A stretch of DNA of 64,000 nt from Halomonas sp. GTDB lineage: Bacteria > Pseudomonadota > Gammaproteobacteria > Pseudomonadales > Halomonadaceae. Both the position numbers and the translations under genes were made by a program. Shown here piece after piece: positions 25,949 through 35,756 of the stretch (position 1 is its first letter; every line of letters begins with the position of its first letter). The notes beneath the pieces are model-generated. The model ran no database searches. It saw only the letters and a program-made list of their open reading frames with translations, and had not been told where the DNA came from. Location of the stretch: positions 30,254 to 94,253 of the forward strand of contig NZ_JAFWFN010000038.1 in the NCBI RefSeq assembly GCF_017515565.1, written 5' to 3'.

Positions 25949-27270
25949 ACTTCCACGCTGAGTTTTCCTTCACCTAGCCGTAGCGAGAGCTTCTGGCCGG
26001 GGGCGGTGTTGTCTGCACGGCGAATAATGTGGCCTTTTTCGTCTTGGACGATGGCGTAGCCGCGTCCCAGTACGGCGAGGGGGCTAACAGCGTTTAGCTC
26101 GCGGGCGGCGCTATTTAGCCTCACTTTCCGTGCCTCTACGGTACGCTGCATCGCACTAGCCAAGCGGCGTTGGAGGTTATTTAGGCGCTCCTGCTCAGCG
26201 TGGTATAGCCGTGCCATGTCCTGACTGGCTAAACGCCTTTCCAGTTGTGTTACCTGGGCTTTTTGTTGAGTGAGGGTTTGCTGCATGGCCCGCTGCAAGC
26301 GCTGGGTGAGAGTAGTTAAGTGCTGCCGCTGATGGTTGAGCTGCTCGCCGGGGTGGCGTAGGCGAGCACGCAGGGTATCTAGGCGCTGGCTATCCCGCTC
26401 TAGGCGTGCCTGCATGGCGCGGTGCAGGCGGCTTTCTGCCTGTTCCAGCTGGCGCTTAAGGGTGTTTTGATCCGGTACTAAGCGCTCGGCGGCGGCGGAA
26501 GGGGTTGGGGCGCGCATATCCGCCGCAAAATCCGCTAGGGTGACATCCACCTCGTGGCCCACCGCCGACATCACCGGCAAGCGGGAGTGAAAAATCGCCC
26601 GCGCCAAGTGCTCATTATTAAACGCCCACAGGTCTTCAAGGCTTCCGCCGCCACGGGTGATCAGCACCACATCCTGCGCGGGGTCTAAGCGTGGTTGGCG
26701 GTTTAATAGCCCTAAGGCAGAAATCATCGCAGGCGCCGCATCAGCCCCCTGAACGGGCACGGGAATCAGCGTTACATCCGCTAACGGCCAGCGCGCTTCA
26801 AGCACTGCCAATACATCGCGAATGGCCGCGCCGCTTGCGGAGCTTAAAATTAAAATTTTGCGGGGCGGAAAGGGCAGGGGGCGGGTATTCGCGAACACAC
26901 CTTCGCCATCCAACTGCGCTTTTAAGCGCTCAAAAGCTGCCAGCAACTCGCCTAGGCCTGCCGCCTGCACCGCTTCGGCAATTAATTGATAGTCGCCCCG
27001 TGGCTCAAATAACGACACCCGCCCGCGCAGCTTTACCTGGTCACCATCACGCATGGGGGCGGCCACAAAGCGCGCCCGCTGGCGAAACAGCGCGCAACGA
27101 ACTTGCGCACGATCATCCTTTAAAGTGAAGTAGATATGCCCCGAGGCGGGCCGGGATACATTAGAAAGCTCGCCTTCCACCCATACCTCACCAATGTCTC
27201 GCTCTAGCGCCTTGCGCGCCTTGAGATTGAGTTCGCTGACTGAGAAGATGGCGCTGTTTGAGGCGGTCAT
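25927..27270 (-). CDS. xseA: Exodeoxyribonuclease VII large subunit
   Basis: A 447-residue subunit of the single-strand DNA exonuclease that, with XseB, degrades ssDNA to oligonucleotides in repair. The N-terminal OB-fold (FSVSELNLKARKALERDIGE, VEGELSNVSRPASGHIYFTL) is followed by the catalytic domain (ILSSASGAAIRDVLAVL, DVVLITRGGGSLEDLWAFN, SAVGHEVDVTLADFAADMRAPTPSAAAE) and a long coiled region (about residues 270-400), ending in a conserved tail (LGRGYAIVQDEKG). The length is standard. It is transcribed alone toward the left, divergent from the phosphate transporter. xseB is not in the window. Confidence 0.96.
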   Translation of the reverse strand: MTASNSAIFSVSELNLKARKALERDIGEVWVEGELSNVSRPASGHIYFTLKDDRAQVRCALFRQRARFVAAPMRDGDQVKLRGRVSLFEPRGDYQLIAEAVQAAGLGELLAAFERLKAQLDGEGVFANTRPLPFPPRKILILSSASGAAIRDVLAVLEARWPLADVTLIPVPVQGADAAPAMISALGLLNRQPRLDPAQDVVLITRGGGSLEDLWAFNNEHLARAIFHSRLPVMSAVGHEVDVTLADFAADMRAPTPSAAAERLVPDQNTLKRQLEQAESRLHRAMQARLERDSQRLDTLRARLRHPGEQLNHQRQHLTTLTQRLQRAMQQTLTQQKAQVTQLERRLASQDMARLYHAEQERLNNLQRRLASAMQRTVEARKVRLNSAARELNAVSPLAVLGRGYAIVQDEKGHIIRRADNTAPGQKLSLRLGEGKLSVEVKRRYKK

Positions 27271-27419
27271 GGAGGCAGGTGTCGTCCAACGCTTGCGGTG
27301 CGATAATCAGTGTTAGGGGGCAACCATTAGACAATACGCTAACCTGTCTCAGCAAACGTATTCGCCAGGGTGCTTAGGTTTGCAGCCGTGATGCGAATAT
27401 TCACTGTTTTGTTTTGTGT

Positions 27420-27437
27420 TCGTCATCAAAGTGTCAC
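27420..27437 (+). promoter_or_regulatory. Pho box 1 (PhoB binding site)
   Basis: TCGTCATCAAAGTGTCAC matches the 18-base PhoB consensus layout of two GTCAt/c half-sites spaced by 11 bases. It lies 84 bases before the phosphate transporter start. Confidence 0.7.
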
Positions 27438-27469
27438 ATAACCGTGTTACGTTGCTCGCCGACACAAAA

Positions 27470-27487
27470 CTGTCATCAAAACGTCAT
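27470..27487 (+). promoter_or_regulatory. Pho box 2 (PhoB binding site)
   Basis: CTGTCATCAAAACGTCAT is a close match to the Pho box consensus (two CTGTCAT-type direct repeats, 11-base period). It starts exactly 50 bases after box 1 and 34 bases before the ATG at 27521. Confidence 0.75.
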
Positions 27488-27520
27488 ACATAGATTGTCC
27501 ACCAACACGGCAGACCACTT

Positions 27521-28720
27521 ATGTCGAATCTCGGACCTTCCACCGATCGTCCTGCTCTTGCTCGCGAGGTGCCGCGTGAGGTGCCCGCGTGGTTACGCGG
27601 CATTTACGCCGGCCTGTGCCTCTACCTGTTCTTGGCCGCACTTAACGTGCTGGGCGCCGGTTTGGGTACCTTTGGCAGCGACAGCGATCTTCTGACCCGC
27701 GCCTTCGCCTTTGGCGCGAACCCCTTTATTGCCTTGATGGCTGGGGTTCTGGTTACCATGATCGTGCAGAGCTCGTCGTTTACCTCGGCGCTGATCGTCA
27801 CCCTGGTGGCTAGCGGTGAGATGACCCTGGGCACTGCTGTTTTCGCCATTATGGGTGCGAATATTGGTACCGCCGTCACCGGGGTGATCGTGGCCCTGGC
27901 TAACGTGCGTATCAAGCGCAACTTCCGCCGGTCTTTCACCGCGGCGTTAATGCACGATTTATTCAATATTCTCACGGTCCTGCTGGTGTTCCCGGTGGAG
28001 TGGCTAACGGGGATGTTTCATGAGCGCGGCTACGGCATTTTTACCCGCCTAGCGGCTTGGCTGGCTGACCTGATTGGTCTAGAAGAAGTCGCGCGCCCCA
28101 GCAGCCCCATTAAAGTCATCACCGCCCCCATCGTCGATGCTGCCAACTGGCTGGGGGCTACCTTAATGCCCAGCGTAGCGGCCGCCGGGCTCTTTGTGGC
28201 GGGACTAGGGTTACTGCTGATGTTCACGGCGCTAGTCTTTATGGTGCAGAACCTGCGCGGTGCTCTGCTGCGCCATATGGATGGCCTCTTCCGGACCTAC
28301 TTCTTCCGTACCGATGCGCGTGCCTACGGCGTAGGGGTGGTCTCCACGGTGCTGGTGCAGTCTAGCTCGATCACCAGCAGCCTGATGGTGCCCCTGGCGG
28401 GGGCAGGCGTCGTGCGCTTGCGCCGGGTGCTACCCTTTATGATGGGCGCCAACCTGGGTACCACCGTTACCAGCGTGCTGGCGGCTACCGCCAACCCTAT
28501 CGCCGCGGCGATGACGGTGGCGCTGTTTCACGTTATCTTCAACTTAACCGGTACCGCCATCTGGTGGCCGCTGCGGGTGATTCCGCTGCGCATTGCCACC
28601 TGGTATGGCCGCTTGGCCGGGAAACGCATCCGTTATGCTTTCCTGTTCTTGATCGGCGTATTCCTGGTGGTGCCGCTGGTCGACATTACACTGACCGAAT
28701 TGTTCATGCGCCTGCGCTAA
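27521..28720 (+). CDS. Na+/phosphate cotransporter family protein (NptA-like)
   Basis: A 399-residue inner-membrane carrier of the SLC34/NptA type that would move inorganic phosphate with sodium. The family's inverted duplication is plain: each half carries a QSSS motif (VLVTMIVQSSSFTSALIV near residue 85 and VVSTVLVQSSSITSSLMV near 285) followed by a GANIGT/GANLGT motif (IMGANIGTAVTG, MMGANLGTTVTS). About eight to ten hydrophobic segments are seen. Two Pho boxes upstream indicate induction under phosphate starvation. A PhoU-like gene follows after 24 bases, the usual operon partner. Direction of transport (uptake or export) cannot be decided from sequence. Confidence 0.9.
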   Translation: MSNLGPSTDRPALAREVPREVPAWLRGIYAGLCLYLFLAALNVLGAGLGTFGSDSDLLTRAFAFGANPFIALMAGVLVTMIVQSSSFTSALIVTLVASGEMTLGTAVFAIMGANIGTAVTGVIVALANVRIKRNFRRSFTAALMHDLFNILTVLLVFPVEWLTGMFHERGYGIFTRLAAWLADLIGLEEVARPSSPIKVITAPIVDAANWLGATLMPSVAAAGLFVAGLGLLLMFTALVFMVQNLRGALLRHMDGLFRTYFFRTDARAYGVGVVSTVLVQSSSITSSLMVPLAGAGVVRLRRVLPFMMGANLGTTVTSVLAATANPIAAAMTVALFHVIFNLTGTAIWWPLRVIPLRIATWYGRLAGKRIRYAFLFLIGVFLVVPLVDITLTELFMRLR

Positions 28721-28744
28721 GCGCGGCCAACCGAGGGGTTTCCC

Positions 28745-29431
28745 ATGTTTAAACAGCTTTATAGTGCGCTTACCTCGGAAACCAGCATTGATCAGGCCTA
28801 CGCGGACCTGACCAAGATGCTGGAGCATGGTGCTTGGATGTTCGCACGTGCCAACGAGGTGCTTTACAGCACAGTGCCCGCCGAAGAAGTGCGGCAGCCG
28901 CTTTACCAGCGCGATGTGGCGGTTAATGAGCTTGAGCGCTCCATCCGCCGCAAGGTGTTGCGCCACCTGACCGTTAATCCCGGCCACGATGTGGCTATCT
29001 GCCTGGCGCTGATGAGCGTGGCGAAAGATGCCGAGCGCATCGGCGATTACTGTAAAAACGTCTTTGAAGTCGGCGCTTTCTACAGCGAAGGCTTTCATGT
29101 GGATCGCTACCAGAAGCCGCTGGATGACATTTCCGAGCGTCTGTCGGGGCTTTTTAAAGAGTTAATTGCGGCGACGCGAGATTCAAACGAAGCCCAAGCC
29201 CATCGCATTATCACGGCTGCCCGTGAAATCGGCGGAATCAGCGATGACCTTATCGAAGCGCTATTGCGTGAAGAAGAGACGGTTGAGTTTCATGAAGCCG
29301 TGGCGTACTCGCTGCTGGCTCGCCACTACAAGCGGGTTTCTTCCCACTTGGCCAACATTGCCACGGCGGTGACCGGGCGTTTGGAGGATCTGGACTTTCC
29401 CAGTGAAGCCGACGACCGCGCGCTAGACTAA
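28745..29431 (+). CDS. PhoU-like/DUF47-type phosphate regulatory protein
   Basis: A 228-residue all-helical protein with two three-helix repeats of the PhoU type (YQRDVAVNELERSIRRKVLRHL near residues 58-79; VAICLALMSVAKDAERIGDYCKNVFEV, whose E/D-xxRIxD pattern is the PhoU metal-binding signature; SLLARHYKRVSSHLANIATAV in the second half). It probably binds metal clusters at the membrane and tunes the cotransporter made by the preceding gene, with which it forms an operon; it differs from the pst-linked PhoU. A terminator follows. Confidence 0.85.
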   Translation: MFKQLYSALTSETSIDQAYADLTKMLEHGAWMFARANEVLYSTVPAEEVRQPLYQRDVAVNELERSIRRKVLRHLTVNPGHDVAICLALMSVAKDAERIGDYCKNVFEVGAFYSEGFHVDRYQKPLDDISERLSGLFKELIAATRDSNEAQAHRIITAAREIGGISDDLIEALLREEETVEFHEAVAYSLLARHYKRVSSHLANIATAVTGRLEDLDFPSEADDRALD

Positions 29432-29450
29432 GGTTTTTCTAGGTTAAACA

Positions 29451-29485
29451 AACAAGCAGCAACCCTCAGCGGTGCTGCTTGTTTT
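29451..29485 (+). terminator. Rho-independent terminator after the phoU-like gene
   Basis: AACAAGCAGCA and TGCTGCTTGTT form an 11-bp stem with an 11-base loop, followed by TT. It closes the Na/Pi-phoU operon. Confidence 0.9.
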
Positions 29486-29503
29486 GTATATGCCGCCATC
29501 GCA

Positions 29504-29533
29504 TTGCTGGTATGGCCTTCCAAACGTTATAAT
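29504..29533 (+). promoter_or_regulatory. Putative sigma-70 promoter of guaB
   Basis: TATAAT at 29528-29533 with TTGCTG at 29504-29509, an 18-base spacer, followed by a GC-poor start region 52 bases before guaB. The -10 box is perfect, the -35 is partial. Confidence 0.55.
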
Positions 29534-29543
29534 GGGGGATTAA

Positions 29544-31055
<1,512 letters not shown>

Positions 31056-31074
31056 CAGCACAACGACCATGGAG

Positions 31075-31109
31075 CCTCTGATTAACCGGCTGTTATCGTT
31101 AATCAGAGG
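31075..31109 (+). terminator. Long perfect hairpin between guaB and guaA
   Basis: CCTCTGATTAAC and GTTAATCAGAGG form a perfect 12-bp stem with an 11-base loop, followed only by TTTCC. It may stabilise the guaB message end or act as part of an attenuator. Confidence 0.6.
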
Positions 31110-31124
31110 TTTCCACATTAAATG

Positions 31125-31157
31125 GCGGCGGGCACTTAGCCCCGCCGCTTGCTTTTT
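31125..31157 (+). terminator. GC-rich terminator between guaB and guaA
   Basis: GCGGCGGG and CCCGCCGC form an 8-bp stem with an 8-base loop, then TTGCTTTTT. It looks like a true intrinsic terminator, so guaA may be expressed partly from its own promoter or by read-through. Confidence 0.7.
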
Positions 31158-31200
31158 GGCTTTACCAGCGGCACCTCCACCGCTCAACTGAGACCCCGCC

Positions 31201-32778
31201 ATGAGTGACATTCACGCCCATAAGATTCTGATTCTCGACTTCGGCTCCCAGTACACCCAGCTGATCGCCCGCCGGGTTCGCGAAATCGGCGTATTCTCTG
31301 AAATCCGCGCTTTCGATATCACCGAAGAAGAGATTCGCGAATACAACCCCAACGGCATCATCCTGGCTGGCGGCCCGGAATCCGTCACTGAGCTGGATTC
31401 CCCCCGCGCCCCCCAGTGCGTGTTTGAAATGGGCTTGCCGGTGTTTGGTATCTGCTACGGCATGCAAACCATGGCCGAGCAGCTGGGCGGTAAGGTAGAA
31501 GGCTCTAACCAGCGCGAATTCGGCTACGCACAGATTCAAATCGACGCTGAAACCGCGCTGTTTAAAGACATTAAAGACCACGTGGATACCGACAGCGGCA
31601 AAGGCCTGCTGGACGTATGGATGAGCCACGGCGATAAGGTGGCCAAAGCCCCCGATACCTTCACCGTAACCGCTTCCACGCCGAGCTGCCCGATTGCTGC
31701 CATGGCCTGGGAAGAGAAGCAGTTCTACGGTGTACAGTTCCACCCGGAAGTGACCCACACCCTGCAAGGCCAGCGCATTCTTGAGCACTTCGTGCTGGAT
31801 ATTTGCGGTGCTGAGAAGCTGTGGACGCCTGCACAAATCATCGAAGACCAAGTAAGCCGCGTGCGCGAGCAAGTCGGCGACCGCCACGTACTGCTTGGCC
31901 TTTCCGGCGGTGTGGATTCATCCGTAGTCGCTGCGCTGCTGCACAAAGCGATTGGCGACCAGCTGACCTGCGTATTCGTTGATAACGGCCTGCTGCGTAA
32001 GCAAGAGGGCGACCAGGTCATGGAAACCTTCGCCAAGCACATGGGCGTTAAGGTGATCCGCGTAGATGCCGAAGAGTTGTTCCTCGGCAAGCTGAAGGGC
32101 GAAAACGACCCGGAAGCCAAGCGCAAAATCATCGGCAACACGTTCATTGATGTGTTCGATGAAGAAGCCAGCAAAATCGACGGCGTCGACTTCTTAGCCC
32201 AAGGCACCATCTACCCGGACGTGATCGAATCCGCTGCCTCTAAAACCGGCAAAGCGCACGTGATCAAATCCCACCACAACGTCGGTGGCCTGCCGGAAAC
32301 CATGAAGCTCAAGCTGGTGGAGCCGCTGCGCGAACTGTTTAAAGATGAAGTGCGCAAACTCGGCCTGGAACTCGGCTTGCCCTACGACATGGTCTACCGC
32401 CACCCGTTCCCTGGCCCCGGCCTGGGCGTGCGTATTTTGGGCGAAGTGAAGAAAGAGTACGCCGACATCCTGCGTGATGCCGACGCTATCTTCATCGAAG
32501 AACTGCGCGCCTCCGGTTGGTACGATAAAACCAGCCAAGCCTTCGCCGTGTTCCTGCCGGTGAAATCCGTCGGCGTGGTAGGCGACGGCCGCCGCTACGA
32601 ATGGGTCATCGCGCTACGCGCGGTAGAAACCATCGACTTCATGACCGCACGCTGGGCGCACCTGCCCTATGAGCTGCTGGAGAAAGTCTCCAACCGGATT
32701 ATCAATGAGTTGGAAGGGGTTTCGCGGGTTACTTATGACGTTAGTAGTAAGCCGCCTGCTACTATTGAGTGGGAGTGA
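31201..32778 (+). CDS. guaA: GMP synthase (glutamine-hydrolysing)
   Basis: A 525-residue cytosolic enzyme converting XMP to GMP with ATP and glutamine. The N-terminal class I amidotransferase domain has the nucleophile Cys85 in GICYGMQTM and the His-Glu pair in FHPEVTHT; the ATP-pyrophosphatase domain starts with the P-loop [16 protein letters not shown]; the dimerisation domain ends in the canonical [17 protein letters not shown]. The length is standard and the 3' end is intact. The 3' end of guaA is a known integration site for genomic islands, and the sequence changes character directly downstream. Confidence 0.98.
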   Translation: MSDIHAHKILILDFGSQYTQLIARRVREIGVFSEIRAFDITEEEIREYNPNGIILAGGPESVTELDSPRAPQCVFEMGLPVFGICYGMQTMAEQLGGKVEGSNQREFGYAQIQIDAETALFKDIKDHVDTDSGKGLLDVWMSHGDKVAKAPDTFTVTASTPSCPIAAMAWEEKQFYGVQFHPEVTHTLQGQRILEHFVLDICGAEKLWTPAQIIEDQVSRVREQVGDRHVLLGLSGGVDSSVVAALLHKAIGDQLTCVFVDNGLLRKQEGDQVMETFAKHMGVKVIRVDAEELFLGKLKGENDPEAKRKIIGNTFIDVFDEEASKIDGVDFLAQGTIYPDVIESAASKTGKAHVIKSHHNVGGLPETMKLKLVEPLRELFKDEVRKLGLELGLPYDMVYRHPFPGPGLGVRILGEVKKEYADILRDADAIFIEELRASGWYDKTSQAFAVFLPVKSVGVVGDGRRYEWVIALRAVETIDFMTARWAHLPYELLEKVSNRIINELEGVSRVTYDVSSKPPATIEWE

Positions 32779-32825
32779 ATGCAAGTTAAGCACTGCCCGA
32801 TGCTGACGAGTAATAAGTTGATATT

Positions 32826-32853
32826 AAGCCCATGCTTTTATGGGCTTTTTTTA
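32826..32853 (+). terminator. Rho-independent terminator after guaA
   Basis: AAGCCCAT and ATGGGCTT form an 8-bp stem around GCTTTT, followed by a run of T. It lies 48 bases past the guaA stop. Confidence 0.92.
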
Positions 32854-33262
32854 TTTTTAGCACCACTGTCTAGCAACTTTTGGCAAAGAGAAGCACCGCT
32901 GGAGCGTGGTATCAAAGTTGGTATGCTCATGTCATGAGTCACAAGCTACGAAACCTAAACAGCCGTCTGATATAACGGCTCGAAGGTTTAAGAAAGGAAG
33001 AGGCATCGACATTCGATGCACTCATCATGATGTGAAGTTGGCTACCAGATTTTACTCTGTTCAGAGGCTGCACGGCTCAGCAGCATTGCAAAATTGACGC
33101 TCCGCCCAGAATTAGTCTTTCATCGGCTGAGCTTGTAAAGGGAAGTGCTGTTACCCGGAACTTAACTTCTACATTCTATATTTGATATGGAAAATACGCT
33201 GAAGCAAATAATCGGCAATTTTCAGTATTGGATTTTGACATCATTGAGGATAAAAAAAAGAA
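32854..33262. other. Gene-free junction downstream of guaA
   Basis: About 410 bases at the probable left edge of an accessory region. A 63-codon open frame (32906-33097) has no binding site or recognisable sequence and is not called. The last 100 bases are AT-rich and probably hold the promoter of the gene at 33263. No integrase gene and no copy of the guaA 3' end were seen here. Confidence 0.5.
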
Positions 33263-35236
33263 ATGGCTGGCGATATGGAATGCTTTGACGACTTTCCAAA
33301 GCGTGCCTCTAATCATGTCACGGAGGAGAAGGCAGAGACGGCATTTCAGAAATGCCTAACAGAGAGTGGTCGCTTTATCCTTCAGCGTGCTGACCGCAAG
33401 GACTATGGTACAGACTGCGAGATCGAAATTGTCGAGAAAGGGAGAGCCACCAACATTAGGATTCACGTTCAGCTTAAGGGCACCGAGCGTGCACTGAATG
33501 CGGACGGCTCTCTCAGCGTTGAAATTAGTCGCACAAACCTGAATTACCTACTGATGCATCCGCATAGCTTTTATGCTGCCTATCACGTCCCAACGGCGAC
33601 GCTACGCATCTGCCTTGCTGAGACCGTTCTCCGTAAATACGAGCATGCTGGAAAGAGCTGGCTCCAGCAGCAATCACTTACAGTCAGCTTTACGGAAGCT
33701 CTGACGACAGAGCGGTTAGGGCGACTTGCTGAATTGTCCAGTTCTGCAACTCGAGCGGCACGTAATCGTCGTGTCGAACAAGCCCGGGCGGCCCCAGGAG
33801 ATTTGATTGGTCTCCTTCGCAGAGCTGTACCGGAGGTTTATGTTCCTGATGATCCAGACTCAGCTCGACAGCTCTTGGAACACTTATATGACCAGGATGC
33901 TGATGAGGAAATTAGTGCCGCCTTTGACCGTTTCATGGCCGTGCTTGGATCAGACGACGATGCCATGGGCTGTGCTTATATGTCCGAAATTAACTTGGGT
34001 ATGTCTGAGAGAAGTCAGTTTCCTGAGCGGATCGAAGCAGCAGTGATCCATTTTAAGAAACAGCTTAGTGCGGGGCGCTACGAGCAGGGTGACCTGTATT
34101 ACACGATCGGTAATGCCTACTCGGCGCTCGGCCGAGAGGATCACGCCACAGAGGCCTATAAGGCAGCGTTGCTCGAACCTGCATTCGCGAATTCGTCAAG
34201 TCTGGCATCCCAAGGCCATAAGAATCTCGGTACAAGCTTTGAACGGCTCGGAGATGAGGTGCGAGCAGTTAAGCACTATCGCGAAGCTTTGCGGATGAAT
34301 CCTCTCCTTCCTGAAGCCCATTATGCCTTGGCCCAATTCTACGTGCGTGAGGGCGAGTGGAAGTGCGCTCTTGAACATCTGGATCAGGCCGTCTTCACAG
34401 ATCCTATATACGCTAAAGCAGCTGGAGTTGCAGGTTGGCGAGCTAACGTGCTTTTCAACATGGGAGAGGGGAGTGCTGCGTTCCGCGAAATCAACAGTCT
34501 TCTAGCCCAAGCCGGCCGCGAGCCATGGGTTTGGCCGTTTTTCGCACGACTGGTAGCTAGTTTCGGTCGGACTACGGCTGAGAATGCGCGTCAGGCGCAG
34601 GGTTTCTGGTATCGCTATGTAGATGCTCACCCCGATACATCCGGAGGCCGTCGCGAGATGTTATTGGCGATCTTATATTTGCGGGCGGAAGGACAAGATA
34701 TAGGCCAAACCTATACGGAGTTTCTAGATAAGTTTGTTAGGCATATTAAGCACATTGACAACACGGACGAAGCCGCGTTTTTGTGGGATCGCCTCGGACA
34801 CTGGGCACAGGATGAGGGCAACTGGCTAGAAGCGGAGCGCTGTTTTCGGATGGCCTACGATCTGGCTGGCGGGCACTACGGCTACTGTCTAGGAACCGCT
34901 CTTAACTTTCTTGGACGATTTAAAGAGAGTCTGCCGATCCTGCTCGAGCAGGCAGAGCATATCCAACCCGATGCAATGAGCTGGTTTCAGCTTGGCGCGG
35001 CGTATGGTGATCTTGGGCAATCCGAACAAGCCATTGAATCCTATAAGAAAGCGCTCAATCTTGATTCCGACTACGACTTGACGATGTTCAATCTAGGTGG
35101 TGTCTACTGGAATAGTGGGGACATAGTTGAAGCTTTGGAGATTTGGCGGACGGCGATTGAGCGTTTTCCAGACCATGAGCTTACCGCCAAACTCCAACGT
35201 GATTTCCCGCAGTTCTTTCCTCGGGGCACTGACTAG
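33263..35236 (+). CDS. DUF4365 (putative PD-(D/E)XK nuclease) domain fused to TPR repeats
   Basis: A 657-residue protein. Residues 18-170 match the DUF4365 pattern: E25 in a helix, then RADRKDYGTDCEIEI with D51, and IRIHVQLKGTE with Q70-x-K72, the arrangement of a restriction-like nuclease core, followed by strands with LLMHPHSFYAAYHV. From about residue 235 the chain is a string of tetratricopeptide repeats (DLYYTIGNAYSALGREDHAT, HKNLGTSFERLGDEVRAVKH, AHYALAQFYVREGEWKCALE, and a last set near 565-640 with SWFQLGAAYGDLGQSEQAIE). DUF4365 proteins often occur in mobile or defence regions. Here the gene stands alone in the island after guaA. Nuclease activity and a defence role are inferences; the start at 33263 has a weak binding site and Met5 is an alternative. 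Confidence 0.75.
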   Translation: MAGDMECFDDFPKRASNHVTEEKAETAFQKCLTESGRFILQRADRKDYGTDCEIEIVEKGRATNIRIHVQLKGTERALNADGSLSVEISRTNLNYLLMHPHSFYAAYHVPTATLRICLAETVLRKYEHAGKSWLQQQSLTVSFTEALTTERLGRLAELSSSATRAARNRRVEQARAAPGDLIGLLRRAVPEVYVPDDPDSARQLLEHLYDQDADEEISAAFDRFMAVLGSDDDAMGCAYMSEINLGMSERSQFPERIEAAVIHFKKQLSAGRYEQGDLYYTIGNAYSALGREDHATEAYKAALLEPAFANSSSLASQGHKNLGTSFERLGDEVRAVKHYREALRMNPLLPEAHYALAQFYVREGEWKCALEHLDQAVFTDPIYAKAAGVAGWRANVLFNMGEGSAAFREINSLLAQAGREPWVWPFFARLVASFGRTTAENARQAQGFWYRYVDAHPDTSGGRREMLLAILYLRAEGQDIGQTYTEFLDKFVRHIKHIDNTDEAAFLWDRLGHWAQDEGNWLEAERCFRMAYDLAGGHYGYCLGTALNFLGRFKESLPILLEQAEHIQPDAMSWFQLGAAYGDLGQSEQAIESYKKALNLDSDYDLTMFNLGGVYWNSGDIVEALEIWRTAIERFPDHELTAKLQRDFPQFFPRGTD

Positions 35237-35344
35237 CCATTTATCCGTATACACGCCTGATTTTGATGTGGTTGGTTCAACGTCACCCCCAGGTTGAGTA
35301 GCGCTACACTTTAGAGTCCGATCCTATGGGCAAGGAGATTGGAC

Positions 35345-35524
35345 ATGAAGAAGCGTTTCAGCGAAGAACAGATCATTGGTTTCCTGGGCGAAGCCGAAGC
35401 GGGACTGCACATCAAGGAGCTATGCCGTCGGCACGGCTTCTCAGAAGCCAGTTACTATCTATGGCGCAGCAAGTTTAACGGTAGGTTCGTTACTCATGTC
35501 GTCCTCCTGATGGCTGCACTATAA
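35345..35524 (+). mobile_element. IS3-family transposase orfA fragment
   Basis: From ATG 35345 (GGAG 8 bases upstream) the frame reads MKKRFSEEQIIGFLGEAEAG, then HIKELCRRHGFSEASYYLWRSKFNG, the helix-turn-helix start of IS3-type OrfA proteins. Similarity stops after residue 46 (35482); the rest of orfA and all of orfB are absent, and the frame runs out at 35524. The upstream AGGTTGAGTAGCG region may include the left end of the element. A run of nine or more G (35541-35549) follows at the break point. Confidence 0.8.
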
Positions 35525-35756
35525 CCTGTGCAGCTCCGGAGGGGGGGGGCGCTTCACTGTCAGACAAAGGCACCAAGAAATTACGTTGACATTATAGCCC
35601 TTTAATGGATATTTCTGATTCGCAAAAAATGCTAATTAATGATTGTATTGTGAAAAAATGAGCATTTTATGCAAGCTGTTTTTTATTTCACATTTAAAAT
35701 AGGCGATATATGGATTCATAAAAATATGGATGACTGGGGTTTTAACGGAGGCGTCT

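Noticed and set aside
32730-32778. guaA 3' end as an attachment site with a second copy in the window
   Set aside because: No repeat of the last 20 or so bases was found by eye elsewhere; the right att site, if any, is not visible.
32906-33097. 63-codon open frame after guaA
   Set aside because: No ribosome binding site, no recognisable sequence; unusual composition only.
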